Below, piece after piece: positions 1 to 5,167 of a stretch of 5,386 bases of DNA (within the stretch, counting starts at the first letter, position 1; each line of letters opens with the position of its first letter). Origin of the DNA: Acidobacteriota bacterium. GTDB taxonomy: Bacteria; Acidobacteriota; Terriglobia; Versatilivoradales; Versatilivoraceae. Below the pieces are notes generated by a model. The model was not told the origin of the DNA. It worked only from the letters and a program-made list of their open reading frames with translations, and did no database searches. Both the position numbers and the translations under genes were made by a program. The stretch lies in assembly GCA_026706225.1 (NCBI GenBank), contig JAPOZE010000634.1:1-5386 (forward strand), given 5' to 3'.

Positions 1-1
1 C

Positions 2-943
2 GAGTTCGAAAAGGAGATGCAGGCTCTGGGATGGTGGTATCAACACTTCGAATTTCCCAATGGGGTCAAGACCGGAGCCGGTGAACCTCCAGGATACGAC
101 GCCCGTACACGATGGTCGTTCATAGAGCCGTTTGTTCCAGGCGACCTGACAGGGAAGACCGTTCTGGATGTAGGGGGCAATGCCGGTTTCTTTTCGATTC
201 AAATGAAGCTCAGAGGGGCTCAACGATGCGTGCTGGTGGATCCGTTCGAGATCGCCATCAAGCAAGCCGGGTTCGCGGCCAGGCAATTCGGAGTAGCCCT
301 GGAACTGATCATGGAGGACGCCCATACCTATTGTCTGACGACAGAGGAGCGATTCGACTATGTGCTCTTTCTGGGCTTGTTCTACCACCTCAAGTATCCA
401 GGTATCGTACTGGACAGGCTGGCTGAAATGACACGAGAGCGGATCTTTGTTCACTCACATGTCATCGGTCACAAGAAAGGACCTGGTATCAGCAAACCGG
501 ACTACAAGAGGAGAGCGGACGATCCCTTGCTTGAACACCCCGGCTTTCCAAGACTGGCGTTTGTGGAGGCGCAATACAACGAGGACTCTACCAACTGGTG
601 GATACCCAACCGGACCGGAATGGAGGCCATGGCAAGAAGCGCGGGCCTGCGGATCATTGACCGGCCTCACCGCCAGATTCTTGTCGCGGTCCCCGAGATC
701 TACTTCGGGAAGCAGGTCTTCCCCAAGCTGGTGTTCCCGAGGTATGGCAAGCGAGGAGGTGCCGTTCTTCCTGGCCCACAGCGGTACGACGCTGAAGCGT
801 GGATCGAAATATCCGAGGCCATTACCCAAAGGCCCGTAGAGAAGACGAACCTTTTAGTGCGAACGGGATGGAAATGGACGAACAGATTGCGGTCCCTGTG
901 CCTAAAGTTTCGTGGCCGATTAGTGAGCAAGCTACGACAATAA
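2..943 (+). CDS. SAM-dependent methyltransferase, DUF1698/CmoB-like (5' partial)
   Basis: Class I SAM-dependent methyltransferase; substrate not determinable from sequence. Counting from the ATG at 17 (308 residues), a WWYQHFEFPNG segment (6-16) resembles the conserved lead-in of DUF1698/CmoB-like enzymes. Motif I is VLDVGGNAG (49-57); the acidic residue ending strand 2 is D75 (VLVDP); D101 lies in the adenine-side EDAH. The FLGLFYHLKYP block (118-128) parallels the 'GVLYH..sP' signature of CmoB relatives. A late NWWIPNRTGMEAM segment matches the 'fiPs...l..wl' region of the family, and the tail is basic. The frame is open to the window edge (EFEKE precedes the Met) and AAGGAG at 11-16 abuts that ATG with no spacing, so I infer the true start lies upstream. 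Codon use is much less G/C-biased than in its neighbours (33/60 third positions), hinting at transfer or at the end of a glycan or natural-product locus. Annotations as 'tRNA mo5U34 methyltransferase' by similarity would not prove that role. Confidence 0.85.
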   Translation, partial: EFEKEMQALGWWYQHFEFPNGVKTGAGEPPGYDARTRWSFIEPFVPGDLTGKTVLDVGGNAGFFSIQMKLRGAQRCVLVDPFEIAIKQAGFAARQFGVALELIMEDAHTYCLTTEERFDYVLFLGLFYHLKYPGIVLDRLAEMTRERIFVHSHVIGHKKGPGISKPDYKRRADDPLLEHPGFPRLAFVEAQYNEDSTNWWIPNRTGMEAMARSAGLRIIDRPHRQILVAVPEIYFGKQVFPKLVFPRYGKRGGAVLPGPQRYDAEAWIEISEAITQRPVEKTNLLVRTGWKWTNRLRSLCLKFRGRLVSKLRQ

Positions 944-1033
944 CCTTCAAAACTCACTCCGTCATGGAGGGACTCCCGGGGGCTGGGCGGCTCGCGGACA
1001 GCCGATTCGAGAGGGACCAGGGGTAACAGTTTC

Positions 1034-1059
1034 CCGGCGCCGTTGGAACCGGCGGCCGG
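1034..1059. repeat. Strong bulged inverted repeat (hairpin)
   Basis: CCGGCGCCG (1034-1042) can pair with CGGCGGCCGG (1050-1059) over nine base pairs, with a single bulged G at 1055 and a seven-base loop (TTGGAAC). No T-run follows on either side, so it is not a classical intrinsic terminator. It could act as a 3' mRNA-stabilising stem for the methyltransferase transcript or be a dispersed REP-like element. A single window cannot separate these. Confidence 0.45.
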
Positions 1060-1138
1060 TACCAGTTGTGGGGAAGCTCAACCCTGCCGTGGCTGAACGA
1101 TGCCGCCTCCACGATTGTCCGAAACACCCTTCCGCAGC

Positions 1139-1169
1139 TTGTCCTCTCGCCTTCGATACAGGTTACAAT
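1139..1169 (+). promoter_or_regulatory. Candidate sigma-70-type promoter for the 1243-3615 gene set
   Basis: TACAAT (1164-1169) matches the -10 consensus at five of six bases and is followed by AGGGC. The best -35 candidate is TTGTCC (1139-1144, four of six) with a rather long 19-base spacer. The predicted transcript would begin near 1176, giving a leader of about 65 bases before the ATG at 1243. The word TA(C/T)AATAGGGC recurs at the -10 region ahead of the gene at 4328, which modestly supports it. Confidence 0.45.
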
Positions 1170-1232
1170 AGGGCTGCCCAACAGCCGCGACCGCGGTTCG
1201 AGTCCGTAGACCCACTTTGGTCGACACCCTCC

Positions 1233-1238
1233 GAGGAG
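1233..1238 (+). promoter_or_regulatory. Ribosome binding site for the mannonate dehydratase-like gene
   Basis: GAGGAG ends four bases before the ATG at 1243; using its GAGG core the spacing is six. It is the best Shine-Dalgarno match before any start in the window and fixes the start at 1243. Confidence 0.7.
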
Positions 1239-1242
1239 TTCC

Positions 1243-2181
1243 ATGCGCATCGGCATCGTGCTGACCCCCATTTCCGATCACCACCTCCGGCTGGCGAGCC
1301 AGGTGGGCGTCTCCGACGTGGTCATCCGGTTTCCGGGACTGGAATATTCCGATCTGGCCGACCGAAAGGCCAGGATCGAGTCCTTCGGCCTGCGGGTCTC
1401 GGTCGTCGAGGGCTACCTGCCCATCGAGGAGATCAAGCTTGGCGGACCCCAACGCGATGCCGAGATCGAGCAGATGAAGACCCTGGTCCGCAACATGGGG
1501 CGAGCCGGGATCGGCCTGCTCTGCTACAACTTCATTGCCGGCGGCGACTGGGCCAGGACGTCGGTCGATGAAAAGGGGCGCGGAGGCGCCCTGGTCACCG
1601 GCTTCGACCTGAGCGCCCTGCCGCAGGCCTCTGCCTCGACGGCGGACCTGCCCTCGGCCGACCGCCTCTGGGAGAACCTGAATACTTTTCTGGAGAAAAT
1701 CCTGCCCGTGGCCGAAGAGTCCGGGGTCACGCTGGCCATGCATCCGGACGATCCCCCCATCCCCAACTTCCAGGGCTATCCCCGCATCATGAACAGCGTC
1801 GATAGTTTCGAACGCCTGATCGGCCTGAGCTCAAGTCCGGCCCACGGCATCTGCTTCTGCCAGGGGACCTTCGCCGAAATGGGAGTGGATATCCCCTCCA
1901 CCATCCGGCGCCTGGGACCTCACATCAAGTACGTCCACTTCAGGGACATCCGAGGGACAAGCAGCCGGTTCGTGGAGACCTTTCATGACGAGGGGCAGAC
2001 CGACATGGTGGAAGCCATGCGGGCCTACCGCGACATCCGCTTCGACGGGCCCATGCGGCCCGACCACGTTCCCCAACTGTCGGGCGAAGAAGAGGGCGAG
2101 GCCGGCTACACCACGCTGGGCCGCCTGTTTGCCGTCGGATACATGCGAGGGTTGATGCAGGCCGTGGGTGACGCCCAGTGA
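1243..2181 (+). CDS. D-mannonate dehydratase-like protein, short form (UxuA family)
   Basis: UxuA-family TIM-barrel enzyme of 312 residues. Characterised UxuA dehydrates D-mannonate to 2-keto-3-deoxy-D-gluconate in cytoplasmic glucuronate breakdown. The family's conserved residues are present in order: HPDDPP (H167-P172), the metal-site Cys in FCQG (C206), HFRD (H232-D235), FHDEG (H248), MRPDH (271-275), and GYTTLGR with Y289, the position of the proposed catalytic Tyr. The E. coli enzyme is 394 residues (from memory), so this is a compact form lacking insertions. The start is supported by GAGGAG upstream and the immediate first strand MRIGIVLTPI. It leads a probable operon with a HAD phosphatase 33 bases downstream. 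Codon use is strongly G/C-ending (52 of the first 60). Metal and catalytic residues argue for activity, but no uronate isomerase, reductase or KDG kinase gene is in view. The real substrate could be another sugar acid, or the enzyme could be a related xylose-isomerase-like barrel protein. Confidence 0.85.
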   Translation: MRIGIVLTPISDHHLRLASQVGVSDVVIRFPGLEYSDLADRKARIESFGLRVSVVEGYLPIEEIKLGGPQRDAEIEQMKTLVRNMGRAGIGLLCYNFIAGGDWARTSVDEKGRGGALVTGFDLSALPQASASTADLPSADRLWENLNTFLEKILPVAEESGVTLAMHPDDPPIPNFQGYPRIMNSVDSFERLIGLSSSPAHGICFCQGTFAEMGVDIPSTIRRLGPHIKYVHFRDIRGTSSRFVETFHDEGQTDMVEAMRAYRDIRFDGPMRPDHVPQLSGEEEGEAGYTTLGRLFAVGYMRGLMQAVGDAQ

Positions 2182-2214
2182 CCCTGCGGGCAACTTTTCA
2201 ATTTCGTCTCCGCC

Positions 2215-2823
2215 ATGATTAAGGTGATCTGCCTGGATCTGGGCAAAGTCATCGTTGACTACGATCCAACCATTCCGCTGAACGCGCTCGGCACACGCTC
2301 CGCACTGTCATTGCCGGAAATCATGCAGGTCTTGACCGACAGGGAACCCCTGCTGCTTTTCGACCGTGGCCGCTTTTCCCGATCCGACTTCTACCGGACC
2401 ATGTGCGCCCGCCTACAATTGGATGTCTCGACCGAGGAGTTCGAGCAGCTCTGGACTTCCCTGTTCCTGCCCCAGCCCCTGCTGCCGGAGTCCTTTCTGC
2501 TCAGCCTGAAGCGCCGCTACCGGCTGCTGATGCTCTCCAACGTCAACGAAGTCCACTTCGAGTTCATTTGGAAGAACTATCCCCTGATCCGCCATATCGA
2601 AGATCGGCTCCTGTCCTATGAGCTGGGCTGCCTGAAACCGGAGCCCGCCATCTATCGCATCGCCATCGATCGGGCCGGAGTCCTTCCCCAGGAAATCTTC
2701 TTTGCCGACGATCGACCCGAAAACGTCGAGGCCGCCCGGGAGGCCGGGATCGTGGCCACCTGCTTCCAGTCCGAGCAGCAGCTCAAACTGGCTCTGGGCC
2801 AGGCCGGGGTGGTCGTCGAATGA
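2215..2823 (+). CDS. HAD-family phosphatase, YihX-like (subfamily IA)
   Basis: Cytoplasmic haloacid dehalogenase-superfamily phosphatase, 202 residues, about the length of E. coli YihX, which acts on alpha-D-glucose-1-phosphate. Motif I is CLDLGKVIVDYD, with nucleophile D8. The usual second Asp (+2) is Gly (G10), as in YihX and other 'DLGxV' members, so this is a subfamily trait, not a defect. The cap carries the typical LFDRGRFSRSDFY element (48-60). Motif II is LSNVN (S108-N109), motif III is K141 in CLKPEPAIY, and motif IV is FFADDRPEN (D165, D166). The ATG at 2215 lacks a clear Shine-Dalgarno sequence, but the catalytic strand begins at residue 3, so no later start would work. Gaps of 33 and 42 bases to its neighbours suggest co-transcription and possible coupled translation. 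The substrate is inferred only from family resemblance; a sugar phosphate would fit the upstream UxuA-like gene. Confidence 0.85.
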   Translation: MIKVICLDLGKVIVDYDPTIPLNALGTRSALSLPEIMQVLTDREPLLLFDRGRFSRSDFYRTMCARLQLDVSTEEFEQLWTSLFLPQPLLPESFLLSLKRRYRLLMLSNVNEVHFEFIWKNYPLIRHIEDRLLSYELGCLKPEPAIYRIAIDRAGVLPQEIFFADDRPENVEAAREAGIVATCFQSEQQLKLALGQAGVVVE

Positions 2824-2865
2824 CGCCGGCCGCCCGAGCAGGCCGGGTACTCACCGCTGGTTAAC

Positions 2866-3615
2866 TTGCGATTTCTGATCCTGGCTGACATCCACGCCAA
2901 CCTGGAGGCGCTCGAGGCGGTCCTGGAGAGGGCCCGGGGGCAGTTTGACCAGGTGATCTGCTGCGGCGACCTGGTGGGTTACGGCCCGGATCCCAACCAG
3001 GTGATCGAGGTAGTGCGGCAACTGGATCCGGCGGTGGTGGTTCGCGGCAATCACGACAAGGCCGCGGTGGGATTGACCGATCTCTCCTGGTTCAACCCTC
3101 TGGCCGGAAGCGCGGCCCTGTGGACCCAGGCTCGACTTTCGGAAGAGAATCGGCGCTATCTGCAGGCTATGCCCCGCGGACCGGTGGAGGGGGACGGATT
3201 CACGGTGGCTCACGGATCCTTGCTGGACGAGGATCAGTACCTGCTGAACCTCGAGGACGCCCTGCAGAGCCTGAGCCAGGCGGCCCACCGGTTGACCTTC
3301 TTCGGACACACCCACGTTCAGGGTGGATTTGCCTGCTTCAAGGAACAGCGGGCGGGGGCGTTGGATCCCGGTCTGAGGAAGGGAGCTGCCGAAAGCCGGC
3401 TGGTGCTCGATTCGGAGAACCGGTACCTGATCAACCCCGGGTCGGTGGGTCAGCCCAGGGACGGTGACCCGCGGGCTGCCTTTGCGGTCTATGATCGGGG
3501 GAAGGCGCTGGTTTCCTACCTGCGGGTGGAGTACCGGGTCCAGAGCACCCAGCAAAAGATGAGAGAGGCCGGTCTGCCGCCCTACCTGGCCGACCGTCTG
3601 AGCCAGGGCTGGTAG
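2866..3615 (+). CDS. Metallophosphoesterase, YfcE/MJ0936-like (calcineurin fold)
   Basis: Dimetal phosphoesterase of 249 residues, likely cytoplasmic (no signal peptide). The metal-binding series is complete: D8-x-H10 (ADIHAN), GD35 (CCGDLVGYGPDP), GNH63D (RGNHD), H116 (VAHGS), and GH148TH150 (FFGHTHVQ). NPGSVGQPRDGDPRAAF (190-206) is the usual family C-terminal signature. The start is TTG at 2866: there is no ATG, GTG or TTG between the preceding in-frame stop (2821-2823) and this codon, and LRFLILADIH is the expected first strand. No good Shine-Dalgarno is visible, so translation may depend on the gene upstream, 42 bases away. Family members act on phosphodiesters or phosphomonoesters with varied substrates, and this one cannot be assigned. 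It is the last gene of the probable three-gene transcript and converges on the lipoprotein gene. Confidence 0.88.
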   Translation: MRFLILADIHANLEALEAVLERARGQFDQVICCGDLVGYGPDPNQVIEVVRQLDPAVVVRGNHDKAAVGLTDLSWFNPLAGSAALWTQARLSEENRRYLQAMPRGPVEGDGFTVAHGSLLDEDQYLLNLEDALQSLSQAAHRLTFFGHTHVQGGFACFKEQRAGALDPGLRKGAAESRLVLDSENRYLINPGSVGQPRDGDPRAAFAVYDRGKALVSYLRVEYRVQSTQQKMREAGLPPYLADRLSQGW

Positions 3616-3616
3616 C

Positions 3617-3633
3617 CCGCCGGCCTGCGGCGG
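3617..3633. terminator. Hairpin between convergent genes, possible bidirectional terminator
   Basis: CCGCCG (3617-3622) pairs with CGGCGG (3628-3633) around a five-base loop. An alternative, longer fold pairs 3616-3622 with 3631-3638 around one bulged T. It fills most of the 31 bases between the two facing stop codons, where a shared terminator is expected. No T-run follows on either strand, so efficient intrinsic termination is uncertain. Confidence 0.4.
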
Positions 3634-3646
3634 TCGGGTCGACAGT

Positions 3647-4084
3647 CTACTGGAGGCCGATCCCGCTGACCTGCACCTCCGGAACCACGTAGTTCCAGTC
3701 CCGGGGCAGGTTTTCAAAGGCCACCTGAAACTCGACAACCTGTTGCGGAGCGATCCCGCGCTTTCCCCGATACTCCAGGGCGGTGCGCGCCTCCTTCAAG
3801 ACCACCTGGTCCAGGGTATCCTTGAAGAGGAAGGTCAGCTCCACTTTGCGAATGGTGCCCTCCCCATCGTTGGTCAGCGATCCCTCCACGTAGAAGACCT
3901 CGTCCCCCAGGAAGTTTTCCCCCTTGGCCAACCCCAGTCCCGCGACGGATACCTGGTCTCTGTAGACCTCCTCCCGTGCCGCCCTTTCCGGGTCGGCGGC
4001 TGGGCCGCCGGAGTCGCCGCAACCCACCGCGGCCCATGACCACAGCAGGGCTGGAATCAGCAGGAATTGACGGCTGGCGGGCAT
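3647..4084 (-). CDS. Small putative lipoprotein with an FxLYD/DUF2393-like beta domain
   Basis: Product of 145 residues, probably a membrane-anchored lipoprotein. A short n-region (MPASRQ) is followed by a hydrophobic stretch FLLIPALLWSWAAV and a lipobox-like AVGC with the acceptor Cys at 22, then a Gly/Ser/Asp linker. Residues 45-145 form one beta-rich domain, with VEGSLTNDGEGTIRKVELTF (66-85) as its core. The pattern 'v.G.l.N.g...i..v.l...f.D..g.vv' resembles FxLYD/DUF2393 extracellular Ig-like modules; this is recognition by pattern, without a profile search. The frame stays open far upstream to 4588, but that part is disordered-looking and antisense to the next gene. The signal peptide and the promoter ending six bases before the ATG fix the start at 4084. 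No Shine-Dalgarno precedes it, consistent with a leaderless mRNA. Function unknown; presumably envelope. Confidence 0.75.
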   Translation of the reverse strand: MPASRQFLLIPALLWSWAAVGCGDSGGPAADPERAAREEVYRDQVSVAGLGLAKGENFLGDEVFYVEGSLTNDGEGTIRKVELTFLFKDTLDQVVLKEARTALEYRGKRGIAPQQVVEFQVAFENLPRDWNYVVPEVQVSGIGLQ

Positions 4085-4090
4085 GGCCGG

Positions 4091-4119
4091 AAAGTAGCAC
4101 AGCCGTTGGGGGGTGTCAA
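4091..4119 (-). promoter_or_regulatory. Promoter of the lipoprotein gene, probably leaderless
   Basis: On the minus strand, a perfect TTGACA (-35, plus-strand 4114-4119) is followed by exactly 17 bases and then TACTTT (-10, plus-strand 4091-4096). The -10 is preceded by TGC, an extended -10 (TGn). Only six bases (CCGGCC) separate the -10 from the ATG, so initiation about seven bases downstream would fall on the A of the start codon. Confidence 0.65.
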
Positions 4120-4193
4120 ACCTCGCCCGGGCTGACCTCTCCGGGGCAGTGGGTGCACGTCGAGTCACTCCCGCCTTGAGGCCCCGCGCCGTC

Positions 4194-4211
4194 CTGGCGC
4201 CAATTCGCCGG
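4194..4211. repeat. Inverted repeat just upstream of the TATAAT box
   Basis: CTGGCG (4194-4199) pairs with CGCCGG (4206-4211) around CCAATT, with one T-G wobble. It occupies the place where the -35 element for the 4223 box should be, and no good -35 is visible there. It could be an operator half-pair for a regulator; that is inference from position alone, and GC-rich hairpins of this length also occur by chance. Confidence 0.25.
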
Positions 4212-4222
4212 CACGGTACGGC

Positions 4223-4228
4223 TATAAT
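4223..4228 (+). promoter_or_regulatory. -10 box of the HAD-IIA phosphatase gene
   Basis: TATAAT, a perfect -10 hexamer in otherwise GC-rich sequence, followed by AGGGC as at the 1164 box. No -35 near consensus lies 15-19 bases upstream and there is no TGn extension, so it may need an activator or be weak. The transcript would start near 4235, leaving a leader of about 90 bases. Confidence 0.55.
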
Positions 4229-4272
4229 AGGGCGAATTCTCTCTGCACCGCGGGGTGGGAACGGAGGAGGAG

Positions 4273-4305
4273 CCGGAGCCGCTCGCCAGGGCACGGTGCT
4301 CCCGG
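4273..4305 (+). other. Hairpin in the 5' leader of the HAD-IIA gene
   Basis: CCGGAGC (4273-4279) pairs with GCTCCCGG (4298-4305) over seven base pairs with one bulged C, ten bases upstream of the ribosome binding site. A purine-rich GGAGGAGGAG run (4263-4272) lies just before it. No known riboswitch or leader class is recognised. It may simply be stable GC-rich leader structure. Confidence 0.3.
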
Positions 4306-4314
4306 AAGATTCTC

Positions 4315-4319
4315 GAGGG
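4315..4319 (+). promoter_or_regulatory. Ribosome binding site for the HAD-IIA gene
   Basis: GAGGG with eight bases to the ATG at 4328. A second, closer AGGA (4321-4324) is only three bases from the start and less suitable. Confidence 0.55.
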
Positions 4320-4327
4320 CAGGAACG

Positions 4328-5107
4328 ATGAAGGCGACACTCAACGGATTGCGCAGCCTGATGCTGGACCTGGACGGCACCGTCTACGAGGACAACCGCC
4401 TGATTCCCGGAGCCGGCGAAGCCATCGCCGCCCTCAGGGAGCGCGGCTACCGGCTCCGCTTCGTGACCAATACCACCAACAAGCGGCGGGAAACCATCCG
4501 GGACAAGCTCCATGCCCTGGGCATCGAGGCCAATGCCTCGGAGATATTCACGGCCCCGGTGGCGGCCAGCCTGATGCTGCGGCGTCATCCGGAGGCCCGC
4601 TGCTGGGTGGTCACCCGGGGTGACTCCATCCAGGAGTTCCAGGGACTGAGACTGGACGAGGACAATCCTGACTTCGTGGTTCTGGGCGATCTGATGGAAG
4701 GGTTCACCTTCGAGGTGCTCAACCGCGTCTTCCGCAAGCTGATGGACGGCGCGGAGCTGATCGCCATGCAGAAGAACCGTTACTGGCTGACCCGGGGCAA
4801 ACTCACGCTGGACATGGGACCCTTCGTTGCCGCCCTGGAGTTCGCCACCGGACGCAGTGCCCGGGTGATCGGCAAACCCTCGCGGGAATTCTTCCGCCTG
4901 GCGCTCTCACACCTCGGACTGGCCCCTGATCAGGCCGCCATGGTGGGGGACGACTGGGAATCCGACATTGGCGGCGCCCAGACGGTGGGCCTGCGGACCA
5001 TTCTGGTCCAGACCGGCAAGTATCAGCCCGAAGACGAGAACAATCTCGATCCGCGGCCTGATGACATCATCGAAGGTCTCGGCCACCTGCCGGAGATCCT
5101 GTTGTGA
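4328..5107 (+). CDS. HAD-superfamily IIA phosphatase, TIGR01458/LHPP-HDHD2-like
   Basis: Cytoplasmic phosphatase of 259 residues, close to the usual length for this subfamily (about 257, from memory). Motif I is DLDGT (nucleophile D14, acid/base D16). Motif II is FVTNTTNK (T47-N48), the NagD/LHPP-type signature. A C2-type cap lies between, roughly 75-180, with VVTRGD, VVLGDLMEGFTFEVLN and MQKNRYW. Motif III is K183 in VIGKPSREFF, and motif IV is MVGDDWESDIGGAQ (D208, D209, D213), a sequence characteristic of the LHPP/HDHD2 branch. Mammalian LHPP hydrolyses phospholysine, phosphohistidine and pyrophosphate; bacterial substrates are poorly defined, so only 'phosphatase' is safe. The start is supported by GAGGG upstream and by motif I falling at the normal distance. 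It has its own TATAAT box and diverges from the lipoprotein gene. Codon use is typical of the local genome (53 of the first 60 end in G/C). Confidence 0.9.
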   Translation: MKATLNGLRSLMLDLDGTVYEDNRLIPGAGEAIAALRERGYRLRFVTNTTNKRRETIRDKLHALGIEANASEIFTAPVAASLMLRRHPEARCWVVTRGDSIQEFQGLRLDEDNPDFVVLGDLMEGFTFEVLNRVFRKLMDGAELIAMQKNRYWLTRGKLTLDMGPFVAALEFATGRSARVIGKPSREFFRLALSHLGLAPDQAAMVGDDWESDIGGAQTVGLRTILVQTGKYQPEDENNLDPRPDDIIEGLGHLPEILL

Positions 5108-5132
5108 GACAAAGCCCCGGAGGGTCTCTTTT
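5106..5132 (+). terminator. Weak intrinsic terminator after the HAD-IIA gene
   Basis: GAGAC (5106-5110, overlapping the stop codon) pairs with GTCTC (5124-5128), immediately followed by TTTT. The 13-base interior can form an alternative CCC/GGG stem (5115-5117 with 5122-5124). Stem and T-run are both short, so termination is probably partial. If it fails, the ligase gene downstream is read from the same transcript. Confidence 0.4.
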
Positions 5133-5167
5133 GCCTCGCTTCAGCCTTTTGGACATCGGAACAACGG

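Larger units (their letters stand above)
944..1242. other. Non-coding stretch between the methyltransferase and the mannonate dehydratase-like gene
   Basis: These 299 bases hold no reading frame with recognisable protein character on either strand. They contain a strong bulged hairpin (1034-1059), a candidate promoter (1139-1169), and the ribosome binding site of the next gene (1233-1238). A short GAGGGAC word occurs twice (967-973 and 1011-1017), probably by chance. I see no U-tract terminator directly after the methyltransferase stop. The stretch coincides with the change in codon bias, so it may be a junction between two blocks of different origin, which is inference. Confidence 0.6.
4085..4327. 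other. Divergent intergenic control region
   Basis: These 243 bases separate the minus-strand lipoprotein gene from the plus-strand HAD-IIA gene. They hold the lipoprotein promoter at the left, a TATAAT box for the right gene, a hairpin overlapping that gene's -35 region (4194-4211), and a structured leader (about 4235-4327). No convincing coding sequence was found. Confidence 0.6.

Noticed and set aside
1192..1208. A tRNA T-arm-like sequence (CGCGG, TTCGAGT, CCGTA) in the spacer before the mannonate dehydratase-like gene
   Set aside because: Only three Watson-Crick pairs plus one wobble form, and no D-arm, anticodon arm or acceptor stem can be found upstream, so it is not a tRNA gene or a clear remnant.
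1078..1743. Open frame antisense to the mannonate dehydratase-like gene and spacer
   Set aside because: The translation is rich in Gly, Gln and Asp without domain character and is explained as a shadow of the UxuA-like gene.
2215..2823. Missing second Asp in HAD motif I (DLG instead of DLD) as a sign of an inactive enzyme
   Set aside because: The DLG form is normal in YihX-like HADs and the remaining motifs (S108, K141, D165/D166) are intact.
2851..3738. Long open frame antisense to the metallophosphoesterase
   Set aside because: It mirrors a gene with an intact catalytic set and high GC third positions, which commonly leaves the opposite strand open. Its own translation has no recognisable domain.
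4296..4331. Possible 11-codon leader peptide (GTG start) whose TGA overlaps the ATG of the HAD-IIA gene
   Set aside because: Its nearest purine-rich site ends 23 bases upstream, too far for initiation, and no run of regulatory codons is present.
4085..4588. Upstream extension of the minus-strand lipoprotein frame, making a 313-residue protein
   Set aside because: The extra part is low-complexity-like, antisense to the HAD-IIA gene, and would bury a well-formed signal peptide internally. The promoter also lies inside it.
1243..5107. Three phosphatases and a lipoprotein as a possible new defence or signalling system
   Set aside because: All three are common metabolic families with their own usual signatures. 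There is no sensor, effector, nuclease, toxin or nucleotide cyclase, and the genes lie in at least three transcription units.
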